This document shows positions 5,465 through 11,833 of a DNA stretch of 32,049 nt, one piece after another; the stretch's first letter is position 1, and every line of letters begins with the position of its first letter. The notes under the pieces were generated by a model, which was given only the letters and a program-made list of their open reading frames with translations, was not told the origin of the DNA and did not search any database. The stretch comes from a virus: positions 1 to 32,049 of the IMG/VR virus record IMGVR_UViG_3300013131_000146; one strand, written 5' to 3'. A program made the position numbers and the translations under genes.

Positions 5465-6114
5465 GTGTATATAAAGCAATCAATAAAGTTCAGGCAGACC
5501 TAGCAAAAGCTGGCATTAGCAAAGGTCGCAGGAATACACAGGGCAGTGGATATAACTTTCGTGGCATTGATGACATTTACAACGTAGTTTCACCATTACT
5601 TGCAGAACACGGTTTATGTATATTGCCGCGTGTTATTTCAAGAGAATGTGTCGAACGTCAATCAAAAGCTGGTGGCGCATTATTTTATACGTCTGTTGAA
5701 GTTGAGTTTGATTTTGTATGCGCTGACGATGGAAGTATGCACACAGTTAAAACATTTGGCGAAGCGATGGATAGTAGTGACAAATCTACAAATAAAGCCA
5801 TGTCTGCTGCCTATAAATATGCGTGCTTGCAAGCATTTGCAATCCCAACCGAAGGTGATAATGATGCGGACTCACAAACACATGAAGTCGCATCTAAACC
5901 AACCATCGTTTACATAACGCCAGAGCAAGTTAAAACTGTGCAAACAACTGCCGACAATGCAGGCGTAAGTGCAGAGCAGATTTGCAAGACGTGTAATATT
6001 GCATCACTTAACATGATGCCAACACAGCTTTTTGATGGCGTGATGAAAAAGCTAAACTTATCTATCGAAAACAAGGGCAAACAAGATGAAAAAACAGACA
6101 CTCCGACTGCTTGA
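5461..6114 (+). CDS. erf: ERF-family single-strand annealing protein
   Basis: The 217-aa protein matches the ERF superfamily. It begins with a VYKAINKVQADLAKAGI stretch, then SGYNFRGIDDIYN and PLLAEHGL. The second conserved block is DKSTNKAMSAAYKYACLQAFAIPTE, ending in EGDNDAD. ERF proteins anneal complementary single strands in phage recombination and genome circularisation. The C-terminal third (from about residue 140) is a separate, polar domain ending in Lys/Asp/Thr. It sits three genes before SSB and with a Gp157-like gene, a common recombination set. Its 3' end overlaps the next gene by 29 bases. Confidence 0.92.
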   Translation: MSVYKAINKVQADLAKAGISKGRRNTQGSGYNFRGIDDIYNVVSPLLAEHGLCILPRVISRECVERQSKAGGALFYTSVEVEFDFVCADDGSMHTVKTFGEAMDSSDKSTNKAMSAAYKYACLQAFAIPTEGDNDADSQTHEVASKPTIVYITPEQVKTVQTTADNAGVSAEQICKTCNIASLNMMPTQLFDGVMKKLNLSIENKGKQDEKTDTPTA

Positions 6115-6301
6115 TTACTTGGAAGCAAAACGTACAGTGACACCAATGGAAGCGTGGTTTGATTTAGGCATTTACAGACTATCAGCGTGCGTGTTTAAAC
6201 TTCGGAAAATGGGTCATAACATTATTACTGGTCGTGTCACAGTCAAAAATAGATATGGCGAGGATTGTATCGTTGCTAACTATAAACTAATCGAGGCTTA
6301 A
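6086..6301 (+). CDS. Small winged-helix protein (HTH_39-like)
   Basis: The 71-aa product has the pattern of short phage helix-turn-helix proteins: RLLDYLEAKRTVTPMEAWFDLGIYRLSACVFKLRKMGHNIITG, with the recognition helix in the GIYRLSACVFKLR part, then a beta wing (VTVKNRYGEDCIVANYKL). It likely binds DNA. The start lies inside the ERF gene. It may control early transcription or work with recombination proteins; the sequence does not say which. Confidence 0.78.
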   Translation: MKKQTLRLLDYLEAKRTVTPMEAWFDLGIYRLSACVFKLRKMGHNIITGRVTVKNRYGEDCIVANYKLIEA

Positions 6302-6302
6302 T

Positions 6303-6449
6303 ATGACAACACTTATCATGAAGCACTTTTATAAAATGCCACCGCCTACACAAGCAGAGATTGATAAACGTGAGCAGGCTGTAAGACAAGTAATCGCATC
6401 AATGGGACATAAATATTGTTTAGCAAGACCAATGCCAAGAAAGGGCTAA
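6303..6449 (+). CDS. 48-aa basic protein of unknown function
   Basis: ATG at 6303 lies one base after the previous stop, and the frame ends two bases before the next start, so it fills the gap exactly. The product is basic (KHFYKM near the start, RPMPRKG at the end) with a helical middle (AEIDKREQAVRQVIASM). No domain is recognised. Packing within the operon is the main support. Confidence 0.55.
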   Translation: MTTLIMKHFYKMPPPTQAEIDKREQAVRQVIASMGHKYCLARPMPRKG

Positions 6450-6451
6450 AA

Positions 6452-6949
6452 ATGACATCGCTATATGAATTAAGCAATGAATACCAGCAAGCGCAGACTA
6501 AATTATTAGCGTCTGATTTTGATGAACAGACTATTAAAGACACGCTAGAGGGATTGGCTGGCGATTTAGAAGTCAAAGCTGTTAATGTCGCCATGTTTAT
6601 CCGCAATGTAGAAGTTACGGCAGATGCTATTAAACAAGCCGAAAAAGACATGGCAGATAGACGCAAGGCTTTGGAAAAGAAAGTCGAAGCAATGAAGCAA
6701 TATCTTAAAGAGAATATGCAGGCTTGTGGCATTACAAAAATCGAGTCGCCATATTTTGCATTAACGATTAAGAAAAACCCGCCTGCGGTGATTATTGACA
6801 ATGCTGGGCTTATCCCTAGCAATCTTTATGTCTATCCCGAAGCACCAGAGCCATATCCTGATAAAAAGGCTATCGCAGACGAAATTAAGGCTGGAAATGA
6901 AGTGGCAGGCGCACATTTAGAACAAGCAGAACGATTGGAGATTAAATAA
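6452..6949 (+). CDS. Siphovirus Gp157-like protein
   Basis: ATG at 6452 is preferred over 6416 because it follows the stop of the 48-aa gene and gives the usual family start. The 165-aa product shows the Gp157 features: MTSLYELSNEYQQAQ start, a long coiled coil (about residues 65-105, ADAIKQAEKDMADRRKALEK), then ITKIESPYFALTIKKNPPAVII and LIPSNLYVY. Gp157 was linked to phage resistance of its Streptococcus host in early work, but its role is unsure; its steady place beside ERF and SSB suggests DNA recombination or replication. It overlaps ssb by one base. Confidence 0.9.
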   Translation: MTSLYELSNEYQQAQTKLLASDFDEQTIKDTLEGLAGDLEVKAVNVAMFIRNVEVTADAIKQAEKDMADRRKALEKKVEAMKQYLKENMQACGITKIESPYFALTIKKNPPAVIIDNAGLIPSNLYVYPEAPEPYPDKKAIADEIKAGNEVAGAHLEQAERLEIK

Positions 6950-7374
6950 TGGCATCAGTAAATAAGGTTATCTTGATTGGCAATTTGGGGAACGACCCTG
7001 AAATTAGATATATGCCTAACGGTGAAGCAGTGGCTAACTTTAGCATTGCAACCACAGACCAATGGAAAGATAAGCAAGGACAAAAGCAAGAACGGACAGA
7101 ATGGCATCGTATTGTTTGTTATCGCAAACTTGCAGAGATTGTTGAAGCATACGTCAAGAAAGGTCGCAGCGTCTATGTAAGTGGTTCAATTCAGAGCCAA
7201 GAATACACGGACAAACAAGGTGTGGACAAAGTGTCGTTTCAAATCGTTGCGGATGAATTACGCCTGTTAGATAGGGCGCAGGAACAGCAACAACAATCAG
7301 CACCGAAAGAAAGCACACCGCCAGCAGATGCGCCTGATTTTGATGCGTTTGAGGATAACATACCTTTTAACTAA
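6949..7374 (+). CDS. ssb: Single-stranded DNA-binding protein
   Basis: The 141-aa protein is a standard SSB. The OB fold (residues 1-105) starts MASVNKVILIGNLGNDPEIRY and has the blocks VANFSIATTDQW, EWHRIVCYRKLAEI and KGRSVYVSGSI. It is followed by a Gln/Pro-rich linker and an acidic tip. The tip reads EDNIPFN rather than the usual DDIPF: there is one extra Asn after Phe, which would hide the free C-terminal Phe that partner proteins bind. It coats ssDNA in phage replication and acts with the ERF protein encoded upstream. Confidence 0.96.
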   Translation: MASVNKVILIGNLGNDPEIRYMPNGEAVANFSIATTDQWKDKQGQKQERTEWHRIVCYRKLAEIVEAYVKKGRSVYVSGSIQSQEYTDKQGVDKVSFQIVADELRLLDRAQEQQQQSAPKESTPPADAPDFDAFEDNIPFN

Positions 7375-7476
7375 GTGATGCGATAACACTATAAACACGG
7401 GCGAAAGCACGATTTTATTCTTACGAGATATAAAAATTTAGGCGTGTGAGTAGCCAATCTTTTTGAGGGCAAATAT

Positions 7477-7731
7477 ATGGGCAAAATAAATCACTGGACT
7501 AGGCAAGAAATTGATATTTTGCTTAGTAATTATTCAGAGTCAACAAACTATAAGATGCAAAGTTTATTGCCTTTTAGAACTTACGACTCCATCAAACAAA
7601 AAGCAATGTCACTTGGTCTTAAAAAGAATATGCGTGAGGAACACTCGCCAACATTAAACAAACATTCACGCATGATTGACAGCGGGATTATCACTAGAAC
7701 AGGCAATTTAACTATTCATAGGATGATTTGA
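7477..7731 (+). CDS. Small SANT/Myb-like DNA-binding protein
   Basis: The 84-aa product opens with HWTRQEIDILLSNYSEST and continues with LLPFRTYDSIKQKAMSLGLKK, a three-helix SANT/Myb-like pattern (W at the first helix, hydrophobic third helix with basic residues) common in small phage DNA-binding proteins. A GAGGG box lies just before the start. The C-terminal 30 residues are polar and unstructured. The 102 bases before it (7375-7476) hold no gene; I see no clear promoter there. Confidence 0.68.
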   Translation: MGKINHWTRQEIDILLSNYSESTNYKMQSLLPFRTYDSIKQKAMSLGLKKNMREEHSPTLNKHSRMIDSGIITRTGNLTIHRMI

Positions 7732-7732
7732 T

Positions 7733-7939
7733 ATGAGTCAATGGCAAAAGCTAATTGAAACGCGGCACGTCAACGTTCACCGCACAGGATGGCTTGGCGT
7801 TTTAGATGCGTTAAAGGCAGCAATCACTGGCGATAAGCGTCTAGTAGTAAATGTGCCAATGACATTAAGCCTTTACATTATGCAAAACGAAAAGAGCAAT
7901 TACATTGCTGGAACTAAGTTAGAGGTTGATTACAAATGA
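7733..7939 (+). CDS. Unknown 68-aa protein
   Basis: The product is a mixed alpha/beta small protein (HRTGWLGVLDALKAAITGDKRLVVNVPMTLSLYI) with no membrane segment or metal site. It starts one base after the previous stop and overlaps the next gene (ATGA). I do not recognise a family; the gene is accepted on length and operon packing. Confidence 0.65.
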   Translation: MSQWQKLIETRHVNVHRTGWLGVLDALKAAITGDKRLVVNVPMTLSLYIMQNEKSNYIAGTKLEVDYK

Positions 7940-8199
7940 ACAAACAAACTGAAGCATTGAAGATGGCGATTGAAGCGTTGGAAATTGTTATCGTTGCTTA
8001 TGACCAAGATGAACAATTTACTAAAGCAATCCAAGCCTGTAAAGAAGCATTAAAGATGGCGATTGGTTGGGCAGTTGAAGTATATAACGATGAAACCTGC
8101 GCTAAAGACTTGAGAGAAGGTGCAGATGAAGTTATCAACGCTTGCAAAGAAGCATTAGAACAGGAAATAAAAAATGATATTAACACAAGCAATACTTAA
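7936..8199 (+). CDS. N-terminal fragment of a phage protein split by an HNH gene
   Basis: The 87-aa product begins MNKQTEALKMAIEALE and contains two ACKEALxx repeats (QACKEALK at about 34, NACKEALEQ at about 69). In other proteobacterial phages I recall proteins of this style in which ACKEALEQ runs straight on into an EPVAW-type segment. Here the frame ends 25 bases into an HNH endonuclease gene, and the matching segment QEPVACPYPCGW is encoded just after that gene (8622-8981). The last residues (EIKNDINTSNT) are therefore probably read-through into the insert. The function of the family is unknown. Confidence 0.65.
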   Translation: MNKQTEALKMAIEALEIVIVAYDQDEQFTKAIQACKEALKMAIGWAVEVYNDETCAKDLREGADEVINACKEALEQEIKNDINTSNT

Positions 8200-8665
8200 A
8201 GATTTGCTTCACTATGATTCTGAAACAGGTATCTTTACATGGACTGACAATGCTGCGCCTAAAGTAAAAAATACTCGTGCTGGCAGAAAACATAATGATG
8301 GTTATGAATTGATAGCAATTGATTATGTGTCTTATCTATCTCACAGACTTGCTTGGATGTATGTATATGGTGAGTTTCCTAAAAACATGATTGACCATAT
8401 CAACGGAGTTAGAACAGATAATCGCATTGCTAACTTGCGTGAATCAACATTGCAACAAAATAACCATAATAGAAAATTAAACTCTAATAACAAATCAGGC
8501 GTTAAAGGCGTTTATTGGAATAAGCAAAATAAGAGTTGGCATGCAAGAATTAAAGTTAATGGTGTAAACAAACACATTGGCTCATTTAAAAACATTGATG
8601 ATGCAGAAAAGGCGATTAGAAATGAACGAGAAAAATTGCACGGACAATTCGCAAAACATGGTTAG
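8174..8665 (+). CDS. HNH homing endonuclease with AP2 domain
   Basis: The 163-aa protein has the usual free-standing phage layout. The HNH core is at about residues 50-95 (SHRLAWMYVYGEFPKNMIDHINGVRTDNRIANLRE, with the DHINGxxxDNRxxNLR signature). After it comes an AP2-like DNA-binding domain at about 105-150 (SGVKGVYWNKQNKSWHARIKVNGVNKHIGSF). Such enzymes cut DNA to spread their own gene. It starts inside the 3' end of the upstream gene and its end overlaps the downstream start by 44 bases, so it appears inserted in a once continuous gene. There is no room for a group I intron around it. Confidence 0.92.
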   Translation: MILTQAILKDLLHYDSETGIFTWTDNAAPKVKNTRAGRKHNDGYELIAIDYVSYLSHRLAWMYVYGEFPKNMIDHINGVRTDNRIANLRESTLQQNNHNRKLNSNNKSGVKGVYWNKQNKSWHARIKVNGVNKHIGSFKNIDDAEKAIRNEREKLHGQFAKHG

Positions 8666-8981
8666 CCAAGAGCAAGAGCCTGTGGCGTGTCCTTATCCTT
8701 GCGGATGGAATAACCTTTACAAGATAACGACTGAAAAAGGTGCTTATCTAGTTACGCATTTTGATATTGATAACCCTATGCCATATTCTTACTGGCAAGA
8801 AATATCATCAATGGTTGATACTGCTAGAACATTAGTTAAATGGGGAATGAACATTAAAACCCATACAGCACAGCCATTAAGTGATGATGTAGTTGGCGAA
8901 CTTATTGAAGATTACCATTTTGGAACGATGACAATTGGTGATTTTGTAAGGCATGTAGAAAAAGCACATGGGATAGAATAA
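8622..8981 (+). CDS. C-terminal fragment of the split gene
   Basis: ATG at 8622 is the first plausible start and lies inside the HNH gene; an earlier start at 8577 would add only residues from the HNH region. After about 18 residues the sequence becomes EQEPVACPYPCGW, then a 60-residue middle part, and ends with AQPLSDDVVGELIEDYHFG, a tail I know from multi-part phage proteins with ALEQ-EPVA joints. This suggests the authentic coding part starts near 8666 and belongs with 7936-8170. Function unknown; the fragment may still be translated. Confidence 0.62.
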   Translation: MNEKNCTDNSQNMVSQEQEPVACPYPCGWNNLYKITTEKGAYLVTHFDIDNPMPYSYWQEISSMVDTARTLVKWGMNIKTHTAQPLSDDVVGELIEDYHFGTMTIGDFVRHVEKAHGIE

Positions 8982-9127
8982 TGGATAAATTCTTAATAGC
9001 TTGCTGCGTATTTTCATTTATCACAGGAATGTACGTCACAGTGTTAGTTGAACAAGGTCGCGGATGTACAATAGAAGTTACTAAAGGTAAAACAACCACA
9101 GTTACGATTGGAAAAGTAAATGACTAA
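8981..9127 (+). CDS. 48-aa protein with N-terminal membrane or signal segment
   Basis: The start overlaps the previous stop (TAATG) and the end overlaps the next start by eight bases. The product has a hydrophobic N-terminus (FLIACCVFSFITGMYVTVLV) followed by a polar part GRGCTIEVTKGKTTTVTIGKV. It is probably anchored in the inner membrane. Its function is not recognised. Confidence 0.55.
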   Translation: MDKFLIACCVFSFITGMYVTVLVEQGRGCTIEVTKGKTTTVTIGKVND

Positions 9128-9233
9128 ATTTATTTATCAGCTTGTTTTGAGTGTTGCTTGGACATTCATTCTTGGATTATTGGCAGCGTTTATCGCAAGA
9201 GTTTTCATGCTTGGATGGAATATCGTTTACTAG
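9120..9233 (+). CDS. 37-aa membrane peptide
   Basis: The frame overlaps the preceding gene by eight bases and ends one base before the next ATG. Nearly the whole product is one hydrophobic helix (VLSVAWTFILGLLAAFIARV) with a short aromatic end. It is the third tiny membrane peptide in the early operon (with 5381 and 8981). No function can be named. Confidence 0.5.
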   Translation: MTKFIYQLVLSVAWTFILGLLAAFIARVFMLGWNIVY

Positions 9234-9234
9234 A

Positions 9235-9408
9235 ATGAAAACTACACGCGGTGGTAAACGTAACGGTGCTGGCAGACCAAAACTGCCATATAAGACAAAG
9301 CAATTTAAAATCACGTTGCCTGAAAACTTACACTATGCTTTTAGAATGATGGGCGGGTCGAAATGGATAGAACGATTATTATTATTGGAATTGCATAAAA
9401 ATGAGTGA
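9235..9408 (+). CDS. Small DNA-binding-like protein with GGKRNGAGRP motif
   Basis: ATG at 9235 is taken because it follows the previous stop and begins the recognised pattern; an earlier start at 9151 would run through the membrane peptide gene. The 57-aa product has the basic start RGGKRNGAGRPKL, seen in many short phage proteins, then a ribbon-helix-helix-like part (KQFKITLPENLHYAFRMMGGSKWIERLL). It probably binds DNA as a dimer. It overlaps the VRR-NUC gene by eight bases. Confidence 0.68.
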   Translation: MKTTRGGKRNGAGRPKLPYKTKQFKITLPENLHYAFRMMGGSKWIERLLLLELHKNE

Positions 9409-9742
9409 GCATGATGAACAGGTAGCACTTATTCGTTGGTTTAGGATGCAATTCCCTAAACTGTTGATGTTTTCTATTCCTAATGCAGCAAGACGAAGCG
9501 TAGGACTAGCTAATTATATGAGAGCAGAAGGATTGACGGCTGGCGTTAGCGATTTATTCTTAATGAAGCCTAATAAGCATTTTCATGGGCTATTCATTGA
9601 GATGAAGCAGGCTAAAGGTAAAGTGACAGACCAGCAAAAATACTTTATCGAGCAGGCAATATCGCAAGGTTATGCCGCTTATGTATGCTTTGGATTTGAT
9701 GATGCACAATCGGTCATTATTGAGTACCTGAAAGACGTTTAA
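9401..9742 (+). CDS. VRR-NUC domain nuclease
   Basis: The 113-aa protein is a single VRR-NUC (PD-(D/E)XK-type) domain: HDEQVALIRWF start, then AGVSDLFLM (catalytic Asp), GLFIEMK (the E-x-K pair) and KVTDQQKYFIE (the conserved Gln). It ends with a YAAYVCFGFDDA strand-helix. Stand-alone phage VRR-NUC proteins are thought to cut branched DNA as Holliday-junction-type resolvases. It fits the recombination and replication genes around it. The promoter of the following RNA element overlaps its last codons. Confidence 0.92.
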   Translation: MSEHDEQVALIRWFRMQFPKLLMFSIPNAARRSVGLANYMRAEGLTAGVSDLFLMKPNKHFHGLFIEMKQAKGKVTDQQKYFIEQAISQGYAAYVCFGFDDAQSVIIEYLKDV

Positions 9743-9751
9743 TGTTATAAT
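9743..9751 (+). promoter_or_regulatory. Extended -10 promoter before the structured RNA
   Basis: TGT-TATAAT (9743-9751) is a perfect -10 box with a TG extension. A poor -35 (TTGAGT at 9720-9725) is 20 bp away, too far for normal use, so this would act as an extended -10 promoter. A transcript would begin near 9757. Confidence 0.55.
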
Positions 9752-9756
9752 GTAGT

Positions 9757-9869
9757 TAAGTTGCTTGGTGGCAATTAAATTAGTGGGGTTACACATACGC
9801 ACTGACGGTTACTAATACCGTTCCACCAACATCCTAAAAAGATGAGTGCGTAGGTGTAGCCCTTTTTTT
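9757..9869 (+). ncRNA. Candidate phage small RNA or attenuator leader
   Basis: This 113-nt stretch has no gene but is highly structured. It runs from an extended -10 promoter to a strong intrinsic terminator. Inside the terminator loop there is a small hairpin ACGGT (9805-9809)/ACCGT (9817-9821), and CCACCAA (9823-9829) can pair with TTGGTGG at 9765-9771, which lies outside the terminator stem. The two pairings cross, giving a pseudoknot or a switch between forms. It could be a free small RNA or an attenuator of the DUF1376 gene 13 bases later. No known RNA class is recognised. Confidence 0.55.
9786..9869 (+). terminator. Long intrinsic terminator
   Basis: The arms 9786-9803 and 9845-9862 pair over 17 positions, including one U-G (9789/9859), with a single A/G mismatch (9795/9853). 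Seven T follow (9863-9869). The loop of 41 nt holds further structure. It stands directly before the ATG region of the next gene (9882), so read-through control is possible. Confidence 0.82.
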
Positions 9870-9881
9870 ATGGGTAAAGTT

Positions 9882-10616
9882 ATGCATTATTACAAAAGGA
9901 ATTTAGGCGATTATGCTAAAAAAGCTGGTCGTTTATCTATGTTGCAACACGGTGCGTACACGCTTCTTATAGACTCGTGTTATGACCGTGAACAATTCCC
10001 AACATTAGAACAAGCATTAGAATGGACTTGGGCATCTACAGATGCTGAAATAGAAGCTGTCAAATTTGTATTAAATAGATTTTTTAATTTGGATAAAGAA
10101 GGTCAATATATACAAGATAGGATACTTCAAGAATTATTGGAATATCATGCTAAATCAGATAAAAACAAAACGATTGCTATTGAAAGAGAAGCGAAACGTA
10201 AACAAAAAATAACGGAACGTTCACAAAACGTACACGAAACGTCACCAAACCAAGAACCAATAACCAACAACCATAAACCATTAACCAATAAATACATACC
10301 GCAAATTCCTGCGGAATTGCTTGCTGATTTTATGGTGATTAGAAAAGCTAAAAGATTAGGCAATGTAACGCAGACAGTTTTCAATGGATTAGAACGTGAA
10401 GCATTAAAAGCGGGACTTACTACAATACAAGCAATAACTATTGCAGTAGAACGTGGATGGGGGTCGTTCAAAGCAGACTGGGATTGGCAACCTAAACAAT
10501 CTAAATCAGCACAACGTGATGCAGACCGAGAATGGTTCGTAAATGGTGGCGGTCAAACAATAAATCCTGAAATCGTGATACAGCCAATTATTTCATTAGG
10601 GGCAGATAATGATTGA
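9882..10616 (+). CDS. DUF1376 (YdaU-like) replication-region protein
   Basis: ATG at 9882 is chosen over 9846 and 9870 because family members start M-YY-R-LGDYAK and because the earlier starts lie in the terminator. The 244-aa product has the DUF1376 domain at residues 1-85 (HYYKRNLGDYAKKAGRLSMLQHGAYTLLID, then a two-helix WTWASTDAEIEAV part). A basic, low-complexity linker (about 90-135) follows, then a C-terminal part resembling replication-protein ends (ITIAVERGWGSFKADWDW). Such proteins stand in for phage replication initiators next to a helicase loader, as here. Residues 85-135 may bind DNA. Confidence 0.85.
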   Translation: MHYYKRNLGDYAKKAGRLSMLQHGAYTLLIDSCYDREQFPTLEQALEWTWASTDAEIEAVKFVLNRFFNLDKEGQYIQDRILQELLEYHAKSDKNKTIAIEREAKRKQKITERSQNVHETSPNQEPITNNHKPLTNKYIPQIPAELLADFMVIRKAKRLGNVTQTVFNGLEREALKAGLTTIQAITIAVERGWGSFKADWDWQPKQSKSAQRDADREWFVNGGGQTINPEIVIQPIISLGADND

Positions 10617-10941
10617 TAGAGAAAAACAAGCGTTTTGGAACGCACTCAACGTTTTAATGGAATTATATCGCTGCCCTGCGTTATCTAAAGAAGCGGTGAC
10701 GATATGGTGGGCGAAACTTGAGAGATTTGAATTTTCGCAAGTGACGCGTGCTTTTGATAAGTGGACAGACGAAAATAGACGACAACCAACACCAGCAGAC
10801 ATCATAGAATTGTGTAAATCGCAAAAGGTTCACATGGAATTCACTGCACTAGGTCGCAAATTCACACCTGCGGAAAAAGCTCGAAATAAAGCAAAACTTG
10901 ATGATATTATGAAGTCATTGGGCTTACGAAAAACAATGTGA
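10609..10941 (+). CDS. Helicase-loader-like protein
   Basis: The 110-aa helical protein has the pattern FWNALNVLMELY...LSKEAVTIWWAKLERFEFSQVTRAFDKW...RRQPTPADIIELC. This matches the style of phage loader proteins such as the G40P loader/inhibitor group, where a short N-terminal helical domain binds DnaB and a PT-ADI helix follows. It overlaps the DUF1376 gene by eight bases, the usual initiator-loader pair. No phage helicase is seen in the window, so it would recruit the host DnaB. The assignment is by resemblance and context. Confidence 0.62.
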   Translation: MIDREKQAFWNALNVLMELYRCPALSKEAVTIWWAKLERFEFSQVTRAFDKWTDENRRQPTPADIIELCKSQKVHMEFTALGRKFTPAEKARNKAKLDDIMKSLGLRKTM

Positions 10942-10948
10942 GGATGCA

Positions 10949-11395
10949 ATGACTACAATCGCCTATAAAGATGGAATTATCGCCTGTGATGGCAGAGCAA
11001 CAAGCGGTTATGAGATTACAGAGGATAACTTTGACAAAATGGTCGAAGTGGATGGCGTTTATTTTTTCCTAAGCGGAACTATTTGCGACTTCGATAACTT
11101 TATCGACTGCTATCTCACTGGCGCAAAACCTACAAAAGGAAACGAAACGGCTGCGTTTGTTTACGATGACAAAAAGCTATATAAGGCTGCAATCTGTACT
11201 TACAACGGATTTTGGAAGCGCAAACTTAATCTAAAAAACAATTATTCAATTGGTAGTGGCGATGCTTATGCGCTTTCAGCGATGGATTGTGGTAAGTCTG
11301 CAAAAGAAGCTGTTGAACACGCAATGAAGCGTGACACCATGACAGGCGGTACTATTAAAGAGTACAAATTAAGTGAACTGGCAAAAAGTAAATAA
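10949..11395 (+). CDS. Ntn-hydrolase (proteasome/HslV-like) phage protein
   Basis: The 148-aa product begins MTTIAYKDGIIACDGRAT, the start of HslV/20S-beta-like subunits, in which removal of Met would free Thr2 as nucleophile. Further matches are FFLSGTICDFDNF, an alanine-rich helix near 63-80 and YSIGSGDAYALSAMDCGKSAKEAVEHAMKRDTMTGG, which equals the SGG-YA-AA-A-DxxTGG end of the family. Such single-copy phage proteins are known but their substrate is not; host-protein turnover or a non-protease role are both open. It is shorter than bacterial HslV (about 175 aa). Confidence 0.8.
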   Translation: MTTIAYKDGIIACDGRATSGYEITEDNFDKMVEVDGVYFFLSGTICDFDNFIDCYLTGAKPTKGNETAAFVYDDKKLYKAAICTYNGFWKRKLNLKNNYSIGSGDAYALSAMDCGKSAKEAVEHAMKRDTMTGGTIKEYKLSELAKSK

Positions 11396-11582
11396 TTGGT
11401 GCTATAAGTGGGGGAATTACACATTAACCTATGCGGAAAGCGTCAAATACAAATATTCACTGTGGCATTTAGTGAATGGTCGATATGACAATGCTGAATG
11501 TTTAGGACACTTTGAAACTAAGGGCGAGGCGATAGAATGTCTGCGATTACAAAAAGCGCAAGAGGCGAGCAGTGCCAAGTAA
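11373..11582 (+). CDS. Unknown 69-aa protein (GTG start)
   Basis: The GTG start at 11373 lies inside the preceding gene; no ATG is available nearby. The product is rich in Trp and Tyr (NWCYKWGNYTLTYAESVKYKYSLWHLVNGRYDNAEC) and ends with a helical FETKGEAIECLRLQKAQEA, a beta-then-helix pattern seen in small phage proteins. It overlaps the next gene by 46 bases. No function is recognised, and the exact start is unsure. Confidence 0.55.
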   Translation: MNWQKVNNWCYKWGNYTLTYAESVKYKYSLWHLVNGRYDNAECLGHFETKGEAIECLRLQKAQEASSAK

Positions 11583-11833
11583 GATTTTACTGGATTAACT
11601 ATCACAATCCTGAAACTGTGGTATTTGCGCACTCGAATAAGTCTAAACATGGCAAGGGCATGGGATTGAAAGCAAAAGATGAATTTGGTGCTTATGCCTG
11701 CTATCGCTGCCACGCCATTTATGACGGACACGAAAAGCGACCAGATTACGTTCCTAAAGAATATGTCGATGAAATATTCGAAAAAGGCATGGATAAGACT
11801 AGAGAGATATTAAAAACTAAGGGTTTATTGTGA
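11537..11833 (+). CDS. DUF1364 (YbcO-like) nuclease
   Basis: The 98-aa protein matches the lambdoid YbcO/DUF1364 nuclease family: SARGEQCQVR near the start, NPETVVFAH, then GMGLKAKDEFGAYACYRCHAIYDG with the HNH-like CxxCH. In the family as I remember it, a second Cys lies in PGVCN between the first Cys and NPET; here that place reads FYWINYH with no Cys. A zinc ligand may thus be missing or replaced. It lies close to NinB, as in lambdoid nin regions, and probably acts in recombination. Confidence 0.85.
   Translation: MSAITKSARGEQCQVRFYWINYHNPETVVFAHSNKSKHGKGMGLKAKDEFGAYACYRCHAIYDGHEKRPDYVPKEYVDEIFEKGMDKTREILKTKGLL

Noticed and set aside
7375-7476. Possible promoter or small gene in the 102-bp gap after ssb
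   Set aside because: No box pair with acceptable spacing and no frame with a ribosome binding site could be supported.
8160-8680. Group I intron carrying the HNH gene
   Set aside because: The coding parts on both sides come within a few bases of the HNH frame, leaving no room for the catalytic intron RNA.
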